From assembly GCA_002345845.1 (NCBI GenBank), contig DDWF01000181.1, forward strand, positions 16,105-41,913: a DNA stretch of 25,809 nt, written 5' to 3'. This DNA comes from Betaproteobacteria bacterium UBA2293. GTDB lineage: Bacteria; Pseudomonadota; Gammaproteobacteria; Burkholderiales; Rhodocyclaceae. Positions within the stretch are counted from its first letter, which is position 1; every line of letters starts with the position of its first letter. Positions 1 through 8,740 of the stretch are shown in pieces. The notes under the pieces were generated by a model. That model was not told where the DNA came from, did not search any database, and saw only the letters and a list, made by a program, of their open reading frames with translations. A program made the position numbers and the translations under genes.

Positions 1-375
1 GGCGAAGTGCTGAAGGCCAGGAAGCCCGGCGTGCACATCGTCGCCGTTGAACCCGACGCCTCGCCGGTGCTCTCCGGCGGCGCCAAGGGCCCGCACCCGA
101 TCCAGGGTATCGGCGCCGGCTTCGTGCCCGGCGTGCTCAATACGGCGGCTTACGACGAGGTGATCCGCGTCAGCAACGACGATGCCTTTACCACCGCCCG
201 CCGCATGGCCACCGAGGAAGGCCTGCTCGTCGGCATTTCCTCCGGCGCCGCCACCTGGGCGGCGCTGCAACTGGCGCAACGGCCGGAGAATGCCGGCAAG
301 CTGATCGTCGTCATCATCCCGTCCTTCGGTGAACGCTACCTGTCGACCGCTCTCTACCAGCACTTGGAAGTGTGA
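1..375 (+). CDS. cysK: Cysteine synthase (O-acetylserine sulfhydrylase), C-terminal part
   Basis: This is the last 124 residues of a PLP-dependent cysteine synthase; the start and the PLP-lysine region lie outside the window. The enzyme makes L-cysteine from O-acetylserine and sulfide in the cytosol. The visible part matches the C-terminal half of CysK closely. It has the [15 protein letters not shown] stretch, the LVGISSGAA segment that in the family holds the residues near the PLP pyridine ring, and the terminal [12 protein letters not shown] motif. The ending is typical of CysK rather than CysM. The reading frame is open from base 1, so the gene certainly begins upstream. Its stop overlaps the GTG start of the next gene (GTGA at 372-375), which suggests translational coupling to the C-S lyase gene. 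Confidence 0.93.
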   Translation, partial: GEVLKARKPGVHIVAVEPDASPVLSGGAKGPHPIQGIGAGFVPGVLNTAAYDEVIRVSNDDAFTTARRMATEEGLLVGISSGAATWAALQLAQRPENAGKLIVVIIPSFGERYLSTALYQHLEV

Positions 376-1502
376 GCCCGTTTGACACGCCGGTCGAGCG
401 GCACGGCACTGACTCGATCAAGTGGGGCAAGTACGCCGGCCGCGACATCCTGCCGCTGTGGGTAGCCGACATGGATTTCGCCGCGCCGCCGGCGGTGCTT
501 GCCGCACTGCATCGCCGGGTGGAGGAGGGCGTCTTCGGCTACGGCCATCCGTGGCCATCGCTGGAACAGTCAGTGATTACTCACTTAGCCGGCGAGTACG
601 ACTGGGCCATCGAACGCGAGTGGATCGTCTGGCTGCCGGGCCTGGTCAGCGGGCTGAACATCGCCTGCCGTGCGGTTGACGGCGAGGTGTTGACGGCGAC
701 ACCGGTCTATCCGCCCTTCCTCTCGGCGCCGCGTTTTTCCGGCCGGGCGCTGAACCGGGTTGAACTGGTGCAGCGCGATGACCGCTGGCAGTGGGACATG
801 GCGGCCATGGCGGCAGCAAGCACGCCGGCGACCCGGCTGTTCCTGCTCTGCCATCCGCACAACCCGGTCGGCCGCTGCTGGCAGCGCGACGAACTGCAGG
901 CGCTGGCCGACTTCGCCGAGCAACGCGACCTGATCGTCTGTTCCGACGAAATCCACTGCGGCCTGATTCTCGACGCCGACAAGCGCCACATTCCTTTCGC
1001 CAGCCTGTCGCCGGCCGCGGCCAAACGCAGCATCACGCTGCTGGCGCCGTCGAAGACCTTCAACATTCCCGGCCTTGGCTGCGCCCTGGCGGTGATCCCC
1101 GATGCGGCGCTGCGCCGCCTCTTCCTGCGCGCCATGGACGGCATCGTGCCGCATGTGAACGTGCTTGGCCTGGCCGCCTGCGAAGCGGCCTACCACGACT
1201 GCACCGACTGGCATCGCGAGCTGCTCGCCTATCTGGCCGGCAACCGCGACCGGGTGGCGGCAACGGTCGCCGGCTGCCGCGGCGTAGCGATGAGCCCGGT
1301 CGAAGCCACCTACCTGGCCTGGATCGATGTACGCGGCCTCGGTCTGCAGAATCCCGCCGCACACTTCGAGGCGCACGGCCTGGGTTTGTCGGATGGCAGC
1401 GATTTCGGCGCCACCGGCTGGCTGCGCCTCAATTTCGGCTGTCCGCAGGCGACCCTGGACGAGGCGCTGCGCCGCTTCCGCGCCGCCTGTCAGGCCGCAT
1501 GA
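372..1502 (+). CDS. patB: PatB/MalY-type PLP-dependent C-S lyase (cystathionine beta-lyase family)
   Basis: This is a 376-residue fold-type I aminotransferase-like enzyme of the PatB/MalY family, whose members cleave C-S bonds in cystathionine, cysteine or cysteine conjugates to give a thiol, pyruvate and ammonia. The N-terminus has the family pattern (KWGKY, then [10 protein letters not shown] near residues 17-36). The PLP region shows CHPHNPVGR near residue 160, SDEIHCGL near 191, and the Schiff-base lysine at K228 in [13 protein letters not shown]-terminal arginine lies in GWLRLNFG. Its length agrees with B. subtilis PatB and E. coli MalY, both just under 400 residues. The GTG start at 372 overlaps the cysK stop, and the stop overlaps the ATG of the next gene (ATGA). 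The family is clear. Whether it acts as methionine-pathway lyase, desulfhydrase or regulator cannot be read from the sequence. Confidence 0.88.
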   Translation: MSPFDTPVERHGTDSIKWGKYAGRDILPLWVADMDFAAPPAVLAALHRRVEEGVFGYGHPWPSLEQSVITHLAGEYDWAIEREWIVWLPGLVSGLNIACRAVDGEVLTATPVYPPFLSAPRFSGRALNRVELVQRDDRWQWDMAAMAAASTPATRLFLLCHPHNPVGRCWQRDELQALADFAEQRDLIVCSDEIHCGLILDADKRHIPFASLSPAAAKRSITLLAPSKTFNIPGLGCALAVIPDAALRRLFLRAMDGIVPHVNVLGLAACEAAYHDCTDWHRELLAYLAGNRDRVAATVAGCRGVAMSPVEATYLAWIDVRGLGLQNPAAHFEAHGLGLSDGSDFGATGWLRLNFGCPQATLDEALRRFRAACQAA

Positions 1503-1789
1503 ACAGCTACCAGATCACCCTCTGGGCGCTGGCCGGCGGCCTGTTCGGCCATGTTTACGCCGCCGGCATCGCCGTCGACGCCTATCTGGGGCGCGGCCAG
1601 CCGGTGATCTGGCGACGCATCTGGCTGACCTTTGCCGGCAGCTCACTGCTATTGGGTTTGCTCCACGGCTACGCGCTGGAACTCGCCCTGCGCACCGGTT
1701 TGTACGATATGCGCCAAGCGGTGCTCGCCGGCCTGGCGGGCATCGCCTTCGCCATCGGCTGCCAATTACTCAGGCGTCAGCCATCCTGA
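1499..1789 (+). CDS. Small integral membrane protein of unknown function
   Basis: I do not recognise this 96-residue protein. It begins at an ATG that overlaps the lyase stop by four bases, so it is probably translated by coupling in the cysK-patB transcript. It has about three hydrophobic segments: residues 5-25 (LWALAGGLFGHVYAAGIAVDA), 38-58 (TFAGSSLLLGLLHGYALELAL) and 69-88 (AVLAGLAGIAFAIGCQLL). Short arginine-rich stretches (WRRIW, LLRRQPS) should face the cytoplasm by the positive-inside rule. Its 3' end runs 20 bp into the end of the convergent folate gene. Position in the operon hints at a link to sulfur amino acid or thiol movement, but this is only context. Confidence 0.72.
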   Translation: MNSYQITLWALAGGLFGHVYAAGIAVDAYLGRGQPVIWRRIWLTFAGSSLLLGLLHGYALELALRTGLYDMRQAVLAGLAGIAFAIGCQLLRRQPS

Positions 1790-2345
1790 AGGCACCGGCC
1801 TCGGTAACGATCCAGTCGAGCCGCTGATCGTGGACTTCGGGACGGATACTCGGCAGGCGGTTGATCTCGAAACCGACGCCGACTGCCAGCGGCCGCGGGG
1901 CGAGGGTGGCCAGGGTACGGTCGAAGTAGCCACCGCCGTAGCCAAGGCGATAGCCGGCATCGTCGAAACCGTTGAGCGGCAGCAGGATCATCTCCGGCTG
2001 CAGCCAGTCGCCGGCCACCGGCGTCGGAATGCCATAGCGATCGGGTTCCAGCGGCGTATTGCGGCACCATTCGCGGAAAGCCAGCGGCGTATCCACGGCC
2101 ACCACCACCGGCAAGGCCGCCCGGCAACCTGCCGCCCGCCAGAGATCGACGATCGCCCGCACATCCGGTTCATGCTTGATCGGCCAGCAGAAAGCCAGCA
2201 CCGGCGGCGGCGCAAAGGCCGTCTGCAGATGGCCGACGATGCGCGCCGAGAGGACCGCATGCTCGGCATCGGCGAGCGCCGCCCGGCGGACCGTCATCTC
2301 ACGCCGCAACGCCCGTCGCCAGGCCGTGCTATCCTCGTTCGCCAT
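1770..2345 (-). CDS. ygfA: 5-formyltetrahydrofolate cyclo-ligase
   Basis: The enzyme converts 5-formyltetrahydrofolate to 5,10-methenyltetrahydrofolate using ATP, returning a storage folate to one-carbon metabolism in the cytosol. The protein has the basic N-terminal helix (WRRALRREMTVRR), the FCWPIKHEPDV strand-loop that corresponds to substrate-binding sequence in the family, and the signature LGYGGGYFDRTL preceded by LPLNGFD. With the ATG at 2345 it is 191 residues, normal for the family. An ATG at 2363 would add six residues. I prefer 2345 because a GGTGAT element lies nine bases upstream of it, while 2363 has no visible Shine-Dalgarno sequence and sits only 14 bp from the divergent slt start. 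The end overlaps the small membrane protein by 20 bp, tail to tail. Confidence 0.9.
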   Translation of the reverse strand: MANEDSTAWRRALRREMTVRRAALADAEHAVLSARIVGHLQTAFAPPPVLAFCWPIKHEPDVRAIVDLWRAAGCRAALPVVVAVDTPLAFREWCRNTPLEPDRYGIPTPVAGDWLQPEMILLPLNGFDDAGYRLGYGGGYFDRTLATLAPRPLAVGVGFEINRLPSIRPEVHDQRLDWIVTEAGAFRMADA

Positions 2346-2377
2346 CCCCAACGCATCACCCATAGAACAAATCTAAC

Positions 2378-4318
2378 ATGAAGTTTCAGCTTGTCCTCGC
2401 CGGCCTGCTCGGCCTCGTTCTCGCCGTGCCCGGCGCCGCCCAGGAAGTCCGTGACGAAGCCTTCCTCAGCGCCCGCGACGCCTTCCGCAGCGGCAACCGC
2501 AATCGTCTGGAGCAGGCCGCCGCCGGCATCGGCAACCATGAGCTGGCACCCTATGTCGAAAACTACCGACTGCGCATGGAGATGGACAGTGGCAACAGCG
2601 AGGCCTTGCGCGCCTTCCTCGCCCGCCACGAAGGCACGAGTGTCGCTGAACGCCTGCGCGCCGACTGGATTCGCTGGCTCGGCAAGCGTTCCACGTGGAA
2701 CGTAATCGAACGCGAGTACGCCGCGCTGCTCGCCCCGGAAACCGATGTCACCTGCTGGAACCAGCAGGCGCGGCTGGCCCGCGGCGACCGCAGCGTGCTC
2801 GACGAGGCCGACCGCCTGTGGCTGACCATGCTCGAACCGCCGGAAGCCTGCCGGCCGCTGATCGAAGCCCTGGTCATCGCCCAGCGGGTAAGCGCCGACG
2901 ACGTCTGGGAACGCGCCCGACGTCAGCTGGAAGCCAATCGCCAGGGACAGGCACGGAGCACCCTGAACTATCTGCCGGACAGCCAGTTGCCCGAGGGCAA
3001 GAGCTACGAATTGACCATCGCCGGCCCGCAACGCCAACTCGCCACGCAAGCGGCGAACTGGCACGCCAGCCGGACCGGGCGAGAACTGACGGCGATCGTC
3101 ATCCAGCGCCTGGCCGTCAGCGACCCGCGCCTGGCCGCCGGCGAACTGGAAAAACGTCAGCAACGCCTGGATGACACGCAACGCCAATGGGCCTGGGGAC
3201 AGATCGCCCTCCAGGCGGCCCGCCGCCATCTGCCGGAAGCCCTCGACTGGTATGCCCGCGCCGACCGCTCGCCGCTATCCGACGAAGCCGCGCAATGGAA
3301 AGTGCGCGCTGCCCTGCGCGTCCAGGACTGGGGTACGGTGCGCGAGACAATCCTGGCCATGCCGGCCGAACTCGCCGCCCGTCCAGAATGGATTTACTGG
3401 TTGGGCCGGGCGCACCGGGCCGGCGGCCGCCTCGCCGAGGCGGATGCGCTGTTCGCCCGCATTGCCGGCCAGGCCAATTTCTACGGCAACCTGGCCGATG
3501 AAGAACTCGGGCGCAGCATTGTCGCGCCGCCGCAAGCCCGTCCGCCGGCCCCCGAGGAACTGCGCGAGGCTGGCAACAACGCCGGTCTGCGCCGGGCGCT
3601 GGCCTTCTTCCGCGTCGACATGCGCACCGAAGGCGTCCGCGAATGGAACTGGTCGCTGCGCGGCATGAGCGATCGCCAATTGCTGGCCGCCGCCGAACTG
3701 GCCCGCCGCCAGCAAATCTGGGATCGCGCCATCAATACCGCCGAGCGAACCAAGGATGAGCACGACTACGCCCTGCGTTTCCTCGCCCCCTACGACGAAC
3801 ATGTCCGTCCCGCCGCCCGCAACCAGTCACTCGACGATGCCTGGGTCTATGGCCTGATGCGCCAGGAAAGCCGCTTCATCACCAATGCCCGATCGTCGGC
3901 CGGGGCCTCCGGCTTGATGCAGCTGATGCCGGCGACGGCCAAATGGGTGGCGCGCAAGATCGGCCTGCGCGACTACCAGCACAGCCGGGTCAACGATACC
4001 GAGACCAACGTCCTGCTTGGCACCAGCTACATGCGCCTGGTCATGGAAAACCTCGACAATCACCCGGTGCTCGCCTCGGCCGCCTACAACGCCGGCCCCG
4101 GCCGGGCCAAGCGCTGGCGCGCCGACCGCCCGCTGGAAGGGGCGATCTACGCGGAGACCATCCCCTTCAGCGAGACACGCGACTACGTCAAGAAAGTGAT
4201 GAGCAACGCCATGTACTACTCGGCCATGTTCAACGGTCGCCCCGATTCGTTGAAGGCCCGTCTGGGAACCATCGGCCCGGCCAGCGATCAAGCAATGAAG
4301 GACCGCGATCTGCCGTAA
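2378..4318 (+). CDS. slt: Soluble lytic murein transglycosylase (Slt70 type)
   Basis: This periplasmic enzyme cleaves the MurNAc-GlcNAc bond of peptidoglycan and forms 1,6-anhydromuropeptides. The 646 residues match the size of E. coli Slt70. A signal peptide covers about residues 1-21 (hydrophobic LVLAGLLGLVLAVPG ending in AAQ). Residues 25-470 are helix-rich and fit the superhelical U and L domains that form the ring. The C-terminal catalytic domain starts near residue 485. The catalytic glutamate is E497 in GLMRQESRF, followed by SSAGASGLMQLMPATA and AYNAGPGRAKRW, the conserved family 1 motifs. No strong Shine-Dalgarno sequence precedes the ATG, and the start lies 32 bp from the folate gene start, so the two divergent promoters must overlap. 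The final residues after the catalytic domain are polar and not conserved by eye. Confidence 0.95.
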   Translation: MKFQLVLAGLLGLVLAVPGAAQEVRDEAFLSARDAFRSGNRNRLEQAAAGIGNHELAPYVENYRLRMEMDSGNSEALRAFLARHEGTSVAERLRADWIRWLGKRSTWNVIEREYAALLAPETDVTCWNQQARLARGDRSVLDEADRLWLTMLEPPEACRPLIEALVIAQRVSADDVWERARRQLEANRQGQARSTLNYLPDSQLPEGKSYELTIAGPQRQLATQAANWHASRTGRELTAIVIQRLAVSDPRLAAGELEKRQQRLDDTQRQWAWGQIALQAARRHLPEALDWYARADRSPLSDEAAQWKVRAALRVQDWGTVRETILAMPAELAARPEWIYWLGRAHRAGGRLAEADALFARIAGQANFYGNLADEELGRSIVAPPQARPPAPEELREAGNNAGLRRALAFFRVDMRTEGVREWNWSLRGMSDRQLLAAAELARRQQIWDRAINTAERTKDEHDYALRFLAPYDEHVRPAARNQSLDDAWVYGLMRQESRFITNARSSAGASGLMQLMPATAKWVARKIGLRDYQHSRVNDTETNVLLGTSYMRLVMENLDNHPVLASAAYNAGPGRAKRWRADRPLEGAIYAETIPFSETRDYVKKVMSNAMYYSAMFNGRPDSLKARLGTIGPASDQAMKDRDLP

Positions 4319-4332
4319 AGGGGCGATAGTGT

Positions 4333-4361
4333 TTGTCGCCGCCCGGTACGGCGGCTAGACT
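4333..4361 (+). promoter_or_regulatory. Candidate sigma-70 promoter for the DUF1631 gene
   Basis: In the 96-bp gap after slt, TTGTCG (4333-4338) and TAGACT (4356-4361) are 17 bp apart, each matching four of six consensus bases. A 6-bp inverted repeat, GCCGCC/GGCGGC with a 6-base loop (4338-4355), fills the spacer. A perfect 12-bp palindrome, CAGGACGTCCTG, follows at 4363-4374. The hairpin has no T-run, so it is a poor intrinsic terminator for slt. The arrangement could be an operator-controlled promoter, but the match is weak. Confidence 0.3.
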
Positions 4362-4414
4362 TCAGGACGTCCTGCGGCCGCCAACGGTCCGTCAACCTGA
4401 AATCGCCCATCGCC

Positions 4415-6469
4415 ATGCCCATCGCCCCAGACCGCTTTGAAGTCGCCCGCAACTGCCGGGATCGTTACCTGCAGGATCTCGGCCTGCTGCTGCGCTCCTC
4501 CGGGATGCTCGGCGAAATGTCCAGCCGGGCCATTCTCGACGGCGTTGGCCGCCATTACGACCAGATGGTCGAGCGCACCTCGCGCGGCGGCTTCAGCGAG
4601 GAAGCCCACGGCCTGACCGCATCGCGCATCACGCTCGTCGGCGATGACGAACTCGAACTGGGCATCCGCCTCGACAACCTTACCGGCCGGCTGTTCGAGG
4701 GTGCCGTTACCGATCTCTGGCACACCTATCTGCGCTTCATCACACTGCTTGCCAGGCCGGATCTGCAGAAGGCCGACAACCCCGTCGGCCCACGCGGTAT
4801 CAGCGCCGGCCTGCGCGAAATGTTCAAGGCGCTCGGCGCCCGCTCACTGGACGAACAGCTCGATCTCGTCGACCGCCTGGAAGAGTTGCTGCTCAGCGGG
4901 CTGCCTGAAATTTACCGGGACCTTAACGACTTTCTCGAAAATGCCAGCATCGCTGCGGCCCCGGCCAGCATCGTCGGCACTCCGGATTCCCCGCAGAAGG
5001 CGAGCGCGAGCACCGATGCCGGTCAGGAAGCCATCGTCGCCCTGCAGGAAGGGCTGCTCGCCCGCAGCTCCGACCTTGCCCCGGCCCTGGGCAGCAGCAA
5101 TCCCGATATTGGCATTGCCCTGCTCAGCCAGGCGGCGCTCGACAACCTGATGTTCAGGCTCGACAACCTTGAGCGGACAAGCAGCAGCCAGGACGATTTC
5201 CTGACCAGCAGCTCACCGGATCTCGCCAGCCTGCTGCCCGGCCTGTTCGAGGACCATTCGGCCAAGCCTCAGCCGACGGCCCGCCCCCTCACCGCCCGCG
5301 AACTCGGCGTACCGTCGGCGACGCCGGAAGGACTGGCCATCGATTCGGTCGCCATGCTGTATGAGGCCATCCAGGCCGACCCGAAGCTTGCCGACGCCCT
5401 CAAGACAATGATCGCCAGCCTGCAGATCACCCTCGTCAAGCAAGCCGTCAAGGACCGCAGCCTGTTCACCGACCCCAACCATCCCTGCCGGCGCGTCATC
5501 GACCGCCTGGAACGGGCGCTGTTTGGCGCACCGCTCGACATCCCGGCGCAGCATCCGCTGTGCGCCCGGCTGACGACCATCACCAATCGACTGCGCGCGG
5601 CACCAGCCGGCGACCGAAGCGCTTTCGAAGGAGCGGCGCGACAACTCGATGCCATCATCGCCGAGCGCCATGCCCGCATCGACAGCGAAGCCGCCGCCTA
5701 CCTGCCGCTATTCACCTGGCTGGAACGCCGCGACCAGGCACTAGTCAGCATCGACCAGCTATTCCAGGGCCTGGCCATCGAGCGCCTGCCGGCGGAACTC
5801 TTCCAGTTCATCGAACGCTACTGGCGTCCCATACTCGAACAAACGTGGCTGAAGGAAGGGCCGGAAAGCGTCGCCTGGCAAACCCAGGCCGCTGCCATCC
5901 GGACCCTGCTCGGCGGCTTCCAGAGCGGTGCCGACGGGGAGGAACGCAAGGCCCCGGCCGGTCCCCTGGCGGAAGCCCTGCTGACCCTCAATGCGACCAT
6001 GGACCGCGCCAAACTCCCGGCCGAAGAAAGAACACGTCTGCTCGACCTCTGCTTCGCCCGGCAACGCGACACCCTGCGCCGCTCTCCAGCGCCCGGGGCG
6101 GCTGAGCCTGTGGCGCCCAACCGCCGGCCCTCACAACGGGTGGCGACGGGGACCCTGAAATCCGGCACGCTGACCCTGCATACCCTCGATTTCACCCAGC
6201 CCCACAAGCTCGCGGCACGTCAGTCAAGTTGTCAGCCCGGCGACTGGCTGGAATTGACCGTCGCCGGCGAACGGCAGGTGTTGCGCCTGTGCCGGCAGAG
6301 CCCCGACAGCGGACGTAGTCTCCTGTTCAACTCGGAACTGGCGCTGGCACTGTCGATCCACCCGCAATTGCTCGAGCTGCAGTTGCGTGCCGGCGAAGCC
6401 AGCCGGCTTGGCGAACCCGGCCTGTTTGAAACGGCCGCCATCGAAGCCCTGCGCGAAAGCCGGCGCTAG
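4415..6469 (+). CDS. DUF1631 family protein
   Basis: This 684-residue protein of unknown function belongs, by its pattern, to DUF1631 (Pfam PF07793), a family found mainly in beta- and gammaproteobacteria and sometimes mislabelled thymidine phosphorylase. Supporting features are the N-terminal RDRYLQDLGLLL-type segment, a long helical, acidic body with many LxxLL-like leucine clusters (DNLMFRLDNLE, LEELLLSGLPEIY), and a C-terminal domain near residues 570-660 with GTLKSGTLTLHTLDF and PGDWLELTVAGERQVLRL, a beta-rich PilZ-like layout. There is no signal peptide or membrane segment, so it should be cytosolic. The start ATG at 4415 lies inside a tandem copy of GCCCATCGCC (4405-4414 and 4417-4426), and no Shine-Dalgarno sequence is evident. 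The family call is from memory of its pattern. Confidence 0.75.
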   Translation: MPIAPDRFEVARNCRDRYLQDLGLLLRSSGMLGEMSSRAILDGVGRHYDQMVERTSRGGFSEEAHGLTASRITLVGDDELELGIRLDNLTGRLFEGAVTDLWHTYLRFITLLARPDLQKADNPVGPRGISAGLREMFKALGARSLDEQLDLVDRLEELLLSGLPEIYRDLNDFLENASIAAAPASIVGTPDSPQKASASTDAGQEAIVALQEGLLARSSDLAPALGSSNPDIGIALLSQAALDNLMFRLDNLERTSSSQDDFLTSSSPDLASLLPGLFEDHSAKPQPTARPLTARELGVPSATPEGLAIDSVAMLYEAIQADPKLADALKTMIASLQITLVKQAVKDRSLFTDPNHPCRRVIDRLERALFGAPLDIPAQHPLCARLTTITNRLRAAPAGDRSAFEGAARQLDAIIAERHARIDSEAAAYLPLFTWLERRDQALVSIDQLFQGLAIERLPAELFQFIERYWRPILEQTWLKEGPESVAWQTQAAAIRTLLGGFQSGADGEERKAPAGPLAEALLTLNATMDRAKLPAEERTRLLDLCFARQRDTLRRSPAPGAAEPVAPNRRPSQRVATGTLKSGTLTLHTLDFTQPHKLAARQSSCQPGDWLELTVAGERQVLRLCRQSPDSGRSLLFNSELALALSIHPQLLELQLRAGEASRLGEPGLFETAAIEALRESRR

Positions 6470-6504
6470 CTCCGAACGGCTGCCCGCCACAACTGCATTT
6501 GCCG

Positions 6505-6510
6505 TAAAAT
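6505..6510 (+). promoter_or_regulatory. Candidate -10 element upstream of the NDUFA9-like gene
   Basis: TAAAAT matches five of six bases of the -10 consensus and lies 34 bp before the ATG at 6545, within the 75-bp gap after the DUF1631 gene. I see no convincing -35 hexamer at 16-18 bp upstream. A GGGG run before the ATG could serve for ribosome binding. Confidence 0.3.
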
Positions 6511-6544
6511 CGGGGCTTTACGAAACACGTTTCCGGGGTTCCAG

Positions 6545-7507
6545 ATGGACATCAAGAAGGTCTTGCTGCTGGGGGGTAGCGGTTTTATCGGTACCTACAT
6601 CGTCAATCGCCTGTCGCAACGCGGCATCGAAGTGACCGTACCGACCCGCCGCCGCGAGCGGACCAAGGCTCTGATCATGCAGCCGGGCGTGGAAATGCCG
6701 GAAGCCAACATCCATTGCCCTGAAACCCTGACCAAACTGATGCGCGGCCACGACGCGGTGATCAACCTGGTCGGCATCCTGCACAGCCGCGACGTCAAGT
6801 TCCCCTACAGCCGCGACTTCGCCGAAGCCCACGTCGAACTGCCGAAGAAGATCGTCGCCGCCTGCAAGGCTGCCGGCGTCCGCCGCCTGGTGCACATGAG
6901 CGCGCTCAAGGCCGACCCCAAGGCGCCTTCCGAATACCTCGCCTCGAAGGGCGACGGCGAAGCCATCGTCCGTGCCGCCCAGGGTGAACTGGACGTCACC
7001 GTCTTCCGCCCCTCGGTCATCTTCGGGCTCGGCGACTCCTTCCTCAACATGTTCGCCAAGGTGCTCAAGCTGGCGCCCGTCTTCCCGCTCGGCTTCGGCC
7101 ATGCCCGCTTCCAGCCGGTGTGGGCGGCCGATGTTGCCGATGCCTTCGTCGACTGCCTGGGCGATGCCGCCACCTTCGGCCAGGCCTACGACCTGGTCGG
7201 CCCCAAGGTCTATACGCTGCGCGAACTGGTCGAGTACACCGCGTCGCTGTGCGACAGCAAGGCCCGCATCATTGCCCTCTCCGAAGGCTGGGCCTACCTG
7301 CAGGCCGGCCTGATGTGGCTGGCGCCGAACCCGATGATGTCACCGGACAACCTGCGTTCGATGCAGGTCGACAGCGTCTGCGAAGGTGACTGCCAGCCGC
7401 CGGCCAACTGGCGCCCGACGGCGCTGGAAGCCGTCGCCCCGACCTACATCGCGATGCGGACGCCGCGCGGCAAGCTCGACAGCTTCCGCTACCGCGCCGG
7501 GCGCTAA
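6545..7507 (+). CDS. NDUFA9-like NAD(P)-binding protein (atypical short-chain dehydrogenase)
   Basis: This 320-residue protein has an N-terminal Rossmann fold with the glycine motif G10xxG13xxG16 (LLGGSGFIGTYIV), a VINLVGIL strand near residues 72-79 and the later HMSALKAD segment. Y131 and K135 form an intact YxxxK pair. It resembles the complex I NDUFA9 subunit family, a branch of atypical extended SDRs that in eukaryotes is an accessory subunit of NADH:ubiquinone oxidoreductase. Bacterial members are often annotated by this name although most have no shown role in complex I. No signal peptide or clear transmembrane segment is present. The gene is followed 15 bp later by cca, so the two are probably cotranscribed. 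The NAD(P)-binding fold is certain; the cellular role is not. Confidence 0.82.
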   Translation: MDIKKVLLLGGSGFIGTYIVNRLSQRGIEVTVPTRRRERTKALIMQPGVEMPEANIHCPETLTKLMRGHDAVINLVGILHSRDVKFPYSRDFAEAHVELPKKIVAACKAAGVRRLVHMSALKADPKAPSEYLASKGDGEAIVRAAQGELDVTVFRPSVIFGLGDSFLNMFAKVLKLAPVFPLGFGHARFQPVWAADVADAFVDCLGDAATFGQAYDLVGPKVYTLRELVEYTASLCDSKARIIALSEGWAYLQAGLMWLAPNPMMSPDNLRSMQVDSVCEGDCQPPANWRPTALEAVAPTYIAMRTPRGKLDSFRYRAGR

Positions 7508-7522
7508 GCCCACCACCGGCCG

Positions 7523-8740
7523 ATGCAAATCTACGTCGTCGGCGGCGCTGTCCGCGACGAGTTGCTCGGCCGGCCACATGCCGACCGCGACTACGTCGTC
7601 GTCGGCGCCACACCGGAAGCCATGCTCAGCCTTGGCTTCCGCCCGGTCGGCAAAGACTTCCCGGTCTTCCTCCATGCGCAGAGCGGCGAGGAATACGCGC
7701 TGGCCCGTACCGAACGCAAGAGCGGTCGTGGCTATCACGGCTTTACCTTCCAGGCCGCGCCGAACGTCACCCTGGAAGAGGATCTCGCCCGCCGCGACCT
7801 GACCATCAATGCCATGGCTCGCGACGAAATGGGCCGCTTGATCGACCCCTTTGCCGGTCAGGCCGATCTCGCCGCCAAGGTGCTGCGCCACGTCGGCCCG
7901 GCCTTTGCCGAAGATCCCGTGCGTCTGCTGCGTATCGCCCGCTTCGCCGCCCGTTTTGCCGATTTCACCATCGCCCCGGAAACCCTGGCGCTGATGCGCA
8001 GCATGGTTGCCGACGGCGAGGTCGATCACTTGGTCGCCGAACGTGTCTGGCAGGAGCTGGCGAAAGGGCTAATGGAAGACCAGCCGGCGCGCATGTTCGA
8101 GGTGCTCCGTGAGTGTGGCGCCCTGGCCCGGCTGCTACCGGAAGTCGAGGCCCTGTTTGGTGTGCCGCAACGCGCCGATTACCACCCGGAAATCGATACC
8201 GGCATCCACACGATGATGGTCATCGGCCAGTCGGCCCGCCGCCACTACGCGCTGCCGGTGCGCTTCGCCGCACTGACCCACGACCTCGGCAAGGCGCTGA
8301 CGCCGGCGGACATCCTGCCGCGCCACATCGGTCATGAGGAGCGCAGCGTGCGCCTGGTCGAGCAGTTGTCGGCGCGCCTGCGCGTCCCTGGCGATTGCCG
8401 CGACCTGGCCCTGCTGATGGCCCGCTATCACGGCAATATCCACCGCGCCGCCGACCTGCGCGCGGCGACCATTGTCGGTTTGCTGGAAAAGAGCGATGCC
8501 CTGCGCCGGCCGGAACGCTTCCAGCAATTGCTGGAAGCCTGCATCTGCGACTACACCGGTCGCCTGGGCTGGGAGGATCGCCCCTACGACAGCCCGCAAC
8601 GACTGCTCGCCGCGCTGGCTGCCGTCAATGCCGTCAATGCCGGCGAGATTGCTGGCAACTGCAGCAATCCAGTGCAGATTCCCGAGCGCATCCACGCCGC
8701 CCGGGTCAGGGCGGTCTGCCAAGCTCTGGCCATCGACTAG
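7523..8740 (+). CDS. cca: Multifunctional CCA-adding tRNA nucleotidyltransferase
   Basis: The enzyme adds or repairs the CCA 3' end of tRNAs without a nucleic acid template. The 405-residue protein is the bacterial class II type with a C-terminal HD domain, as in E. coli. The nucleotidyltransferase head shows YVVGGAVRDELLG at residues 4-16, the metal-binding DRD at 21-23 and the RTERKSG stretch. RRDLTINAMA near residue 92 belongs to the nucleotide-selection region, and RLLRIARFAARF near 134 follows. The HD phosphohydrolase domain contains HPEIDTGIHTMM and the metal-binding pair H253-D254 in LTHDLGKALTP, so the phosphatase and cyclic phosphodiesterase functions are probably present too. The stop overlaps that of the convergent DUF2905 gene by four bases (CTAG). 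Confidence 0.95.
   Translation: MQIYVVGGAVRDELLGRPHADRDYVVVGATPEAMLSLGFRPVGKDFPVFLHAQSGEEYALARTERKSGRGYHGFTFQAAPNVTLEEDLARRDLTINAMARDEMGRLIDPFAGQADLAAKVLRHVGPAFAEDPVRLLRIARFAARFADFTIAPETLALMRSMVADGEVDHLVAERVWQELAKGLMEDQPARMFEVLRECGALARLLPEVEALFGVPQRADYHPEIDTGIHTMMVIGQSARRHYALPVRFAALTHDLGKALTPADILPRHIGHEERSVRLVEQLSARLRVPGDCRDLALLMARYHGNIHRAADLRAATIVGLLEKSDALRRPERFQQLLEACICDYTGRLGWEDRPYDSPQRLLAALAAVNAVNAGEIAGNCSNPVQIPERIHAARVRAVCQALAID

Noticed and set aside
791..1498. Upstream extension of the small membrane protein frame to position 791
   Set aside because: This part lies inside the C-S lyase gene in another frame and encodes an arginine/proline-rich shadow sequence; the ATG at 1499 gives a sensible coupled start.
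2294..3229. Open frame of 311 codons antisense to the 5' part of slt and the folate gene start
   Set aside because: It crosses two well-supported genes, has no recognisable domain and no ribosome binding site.
5213..5671. Minus-strand open frames within the DUF1631 gene
   Set aside because: They lie wholly within a long coding frame and show no family motif.
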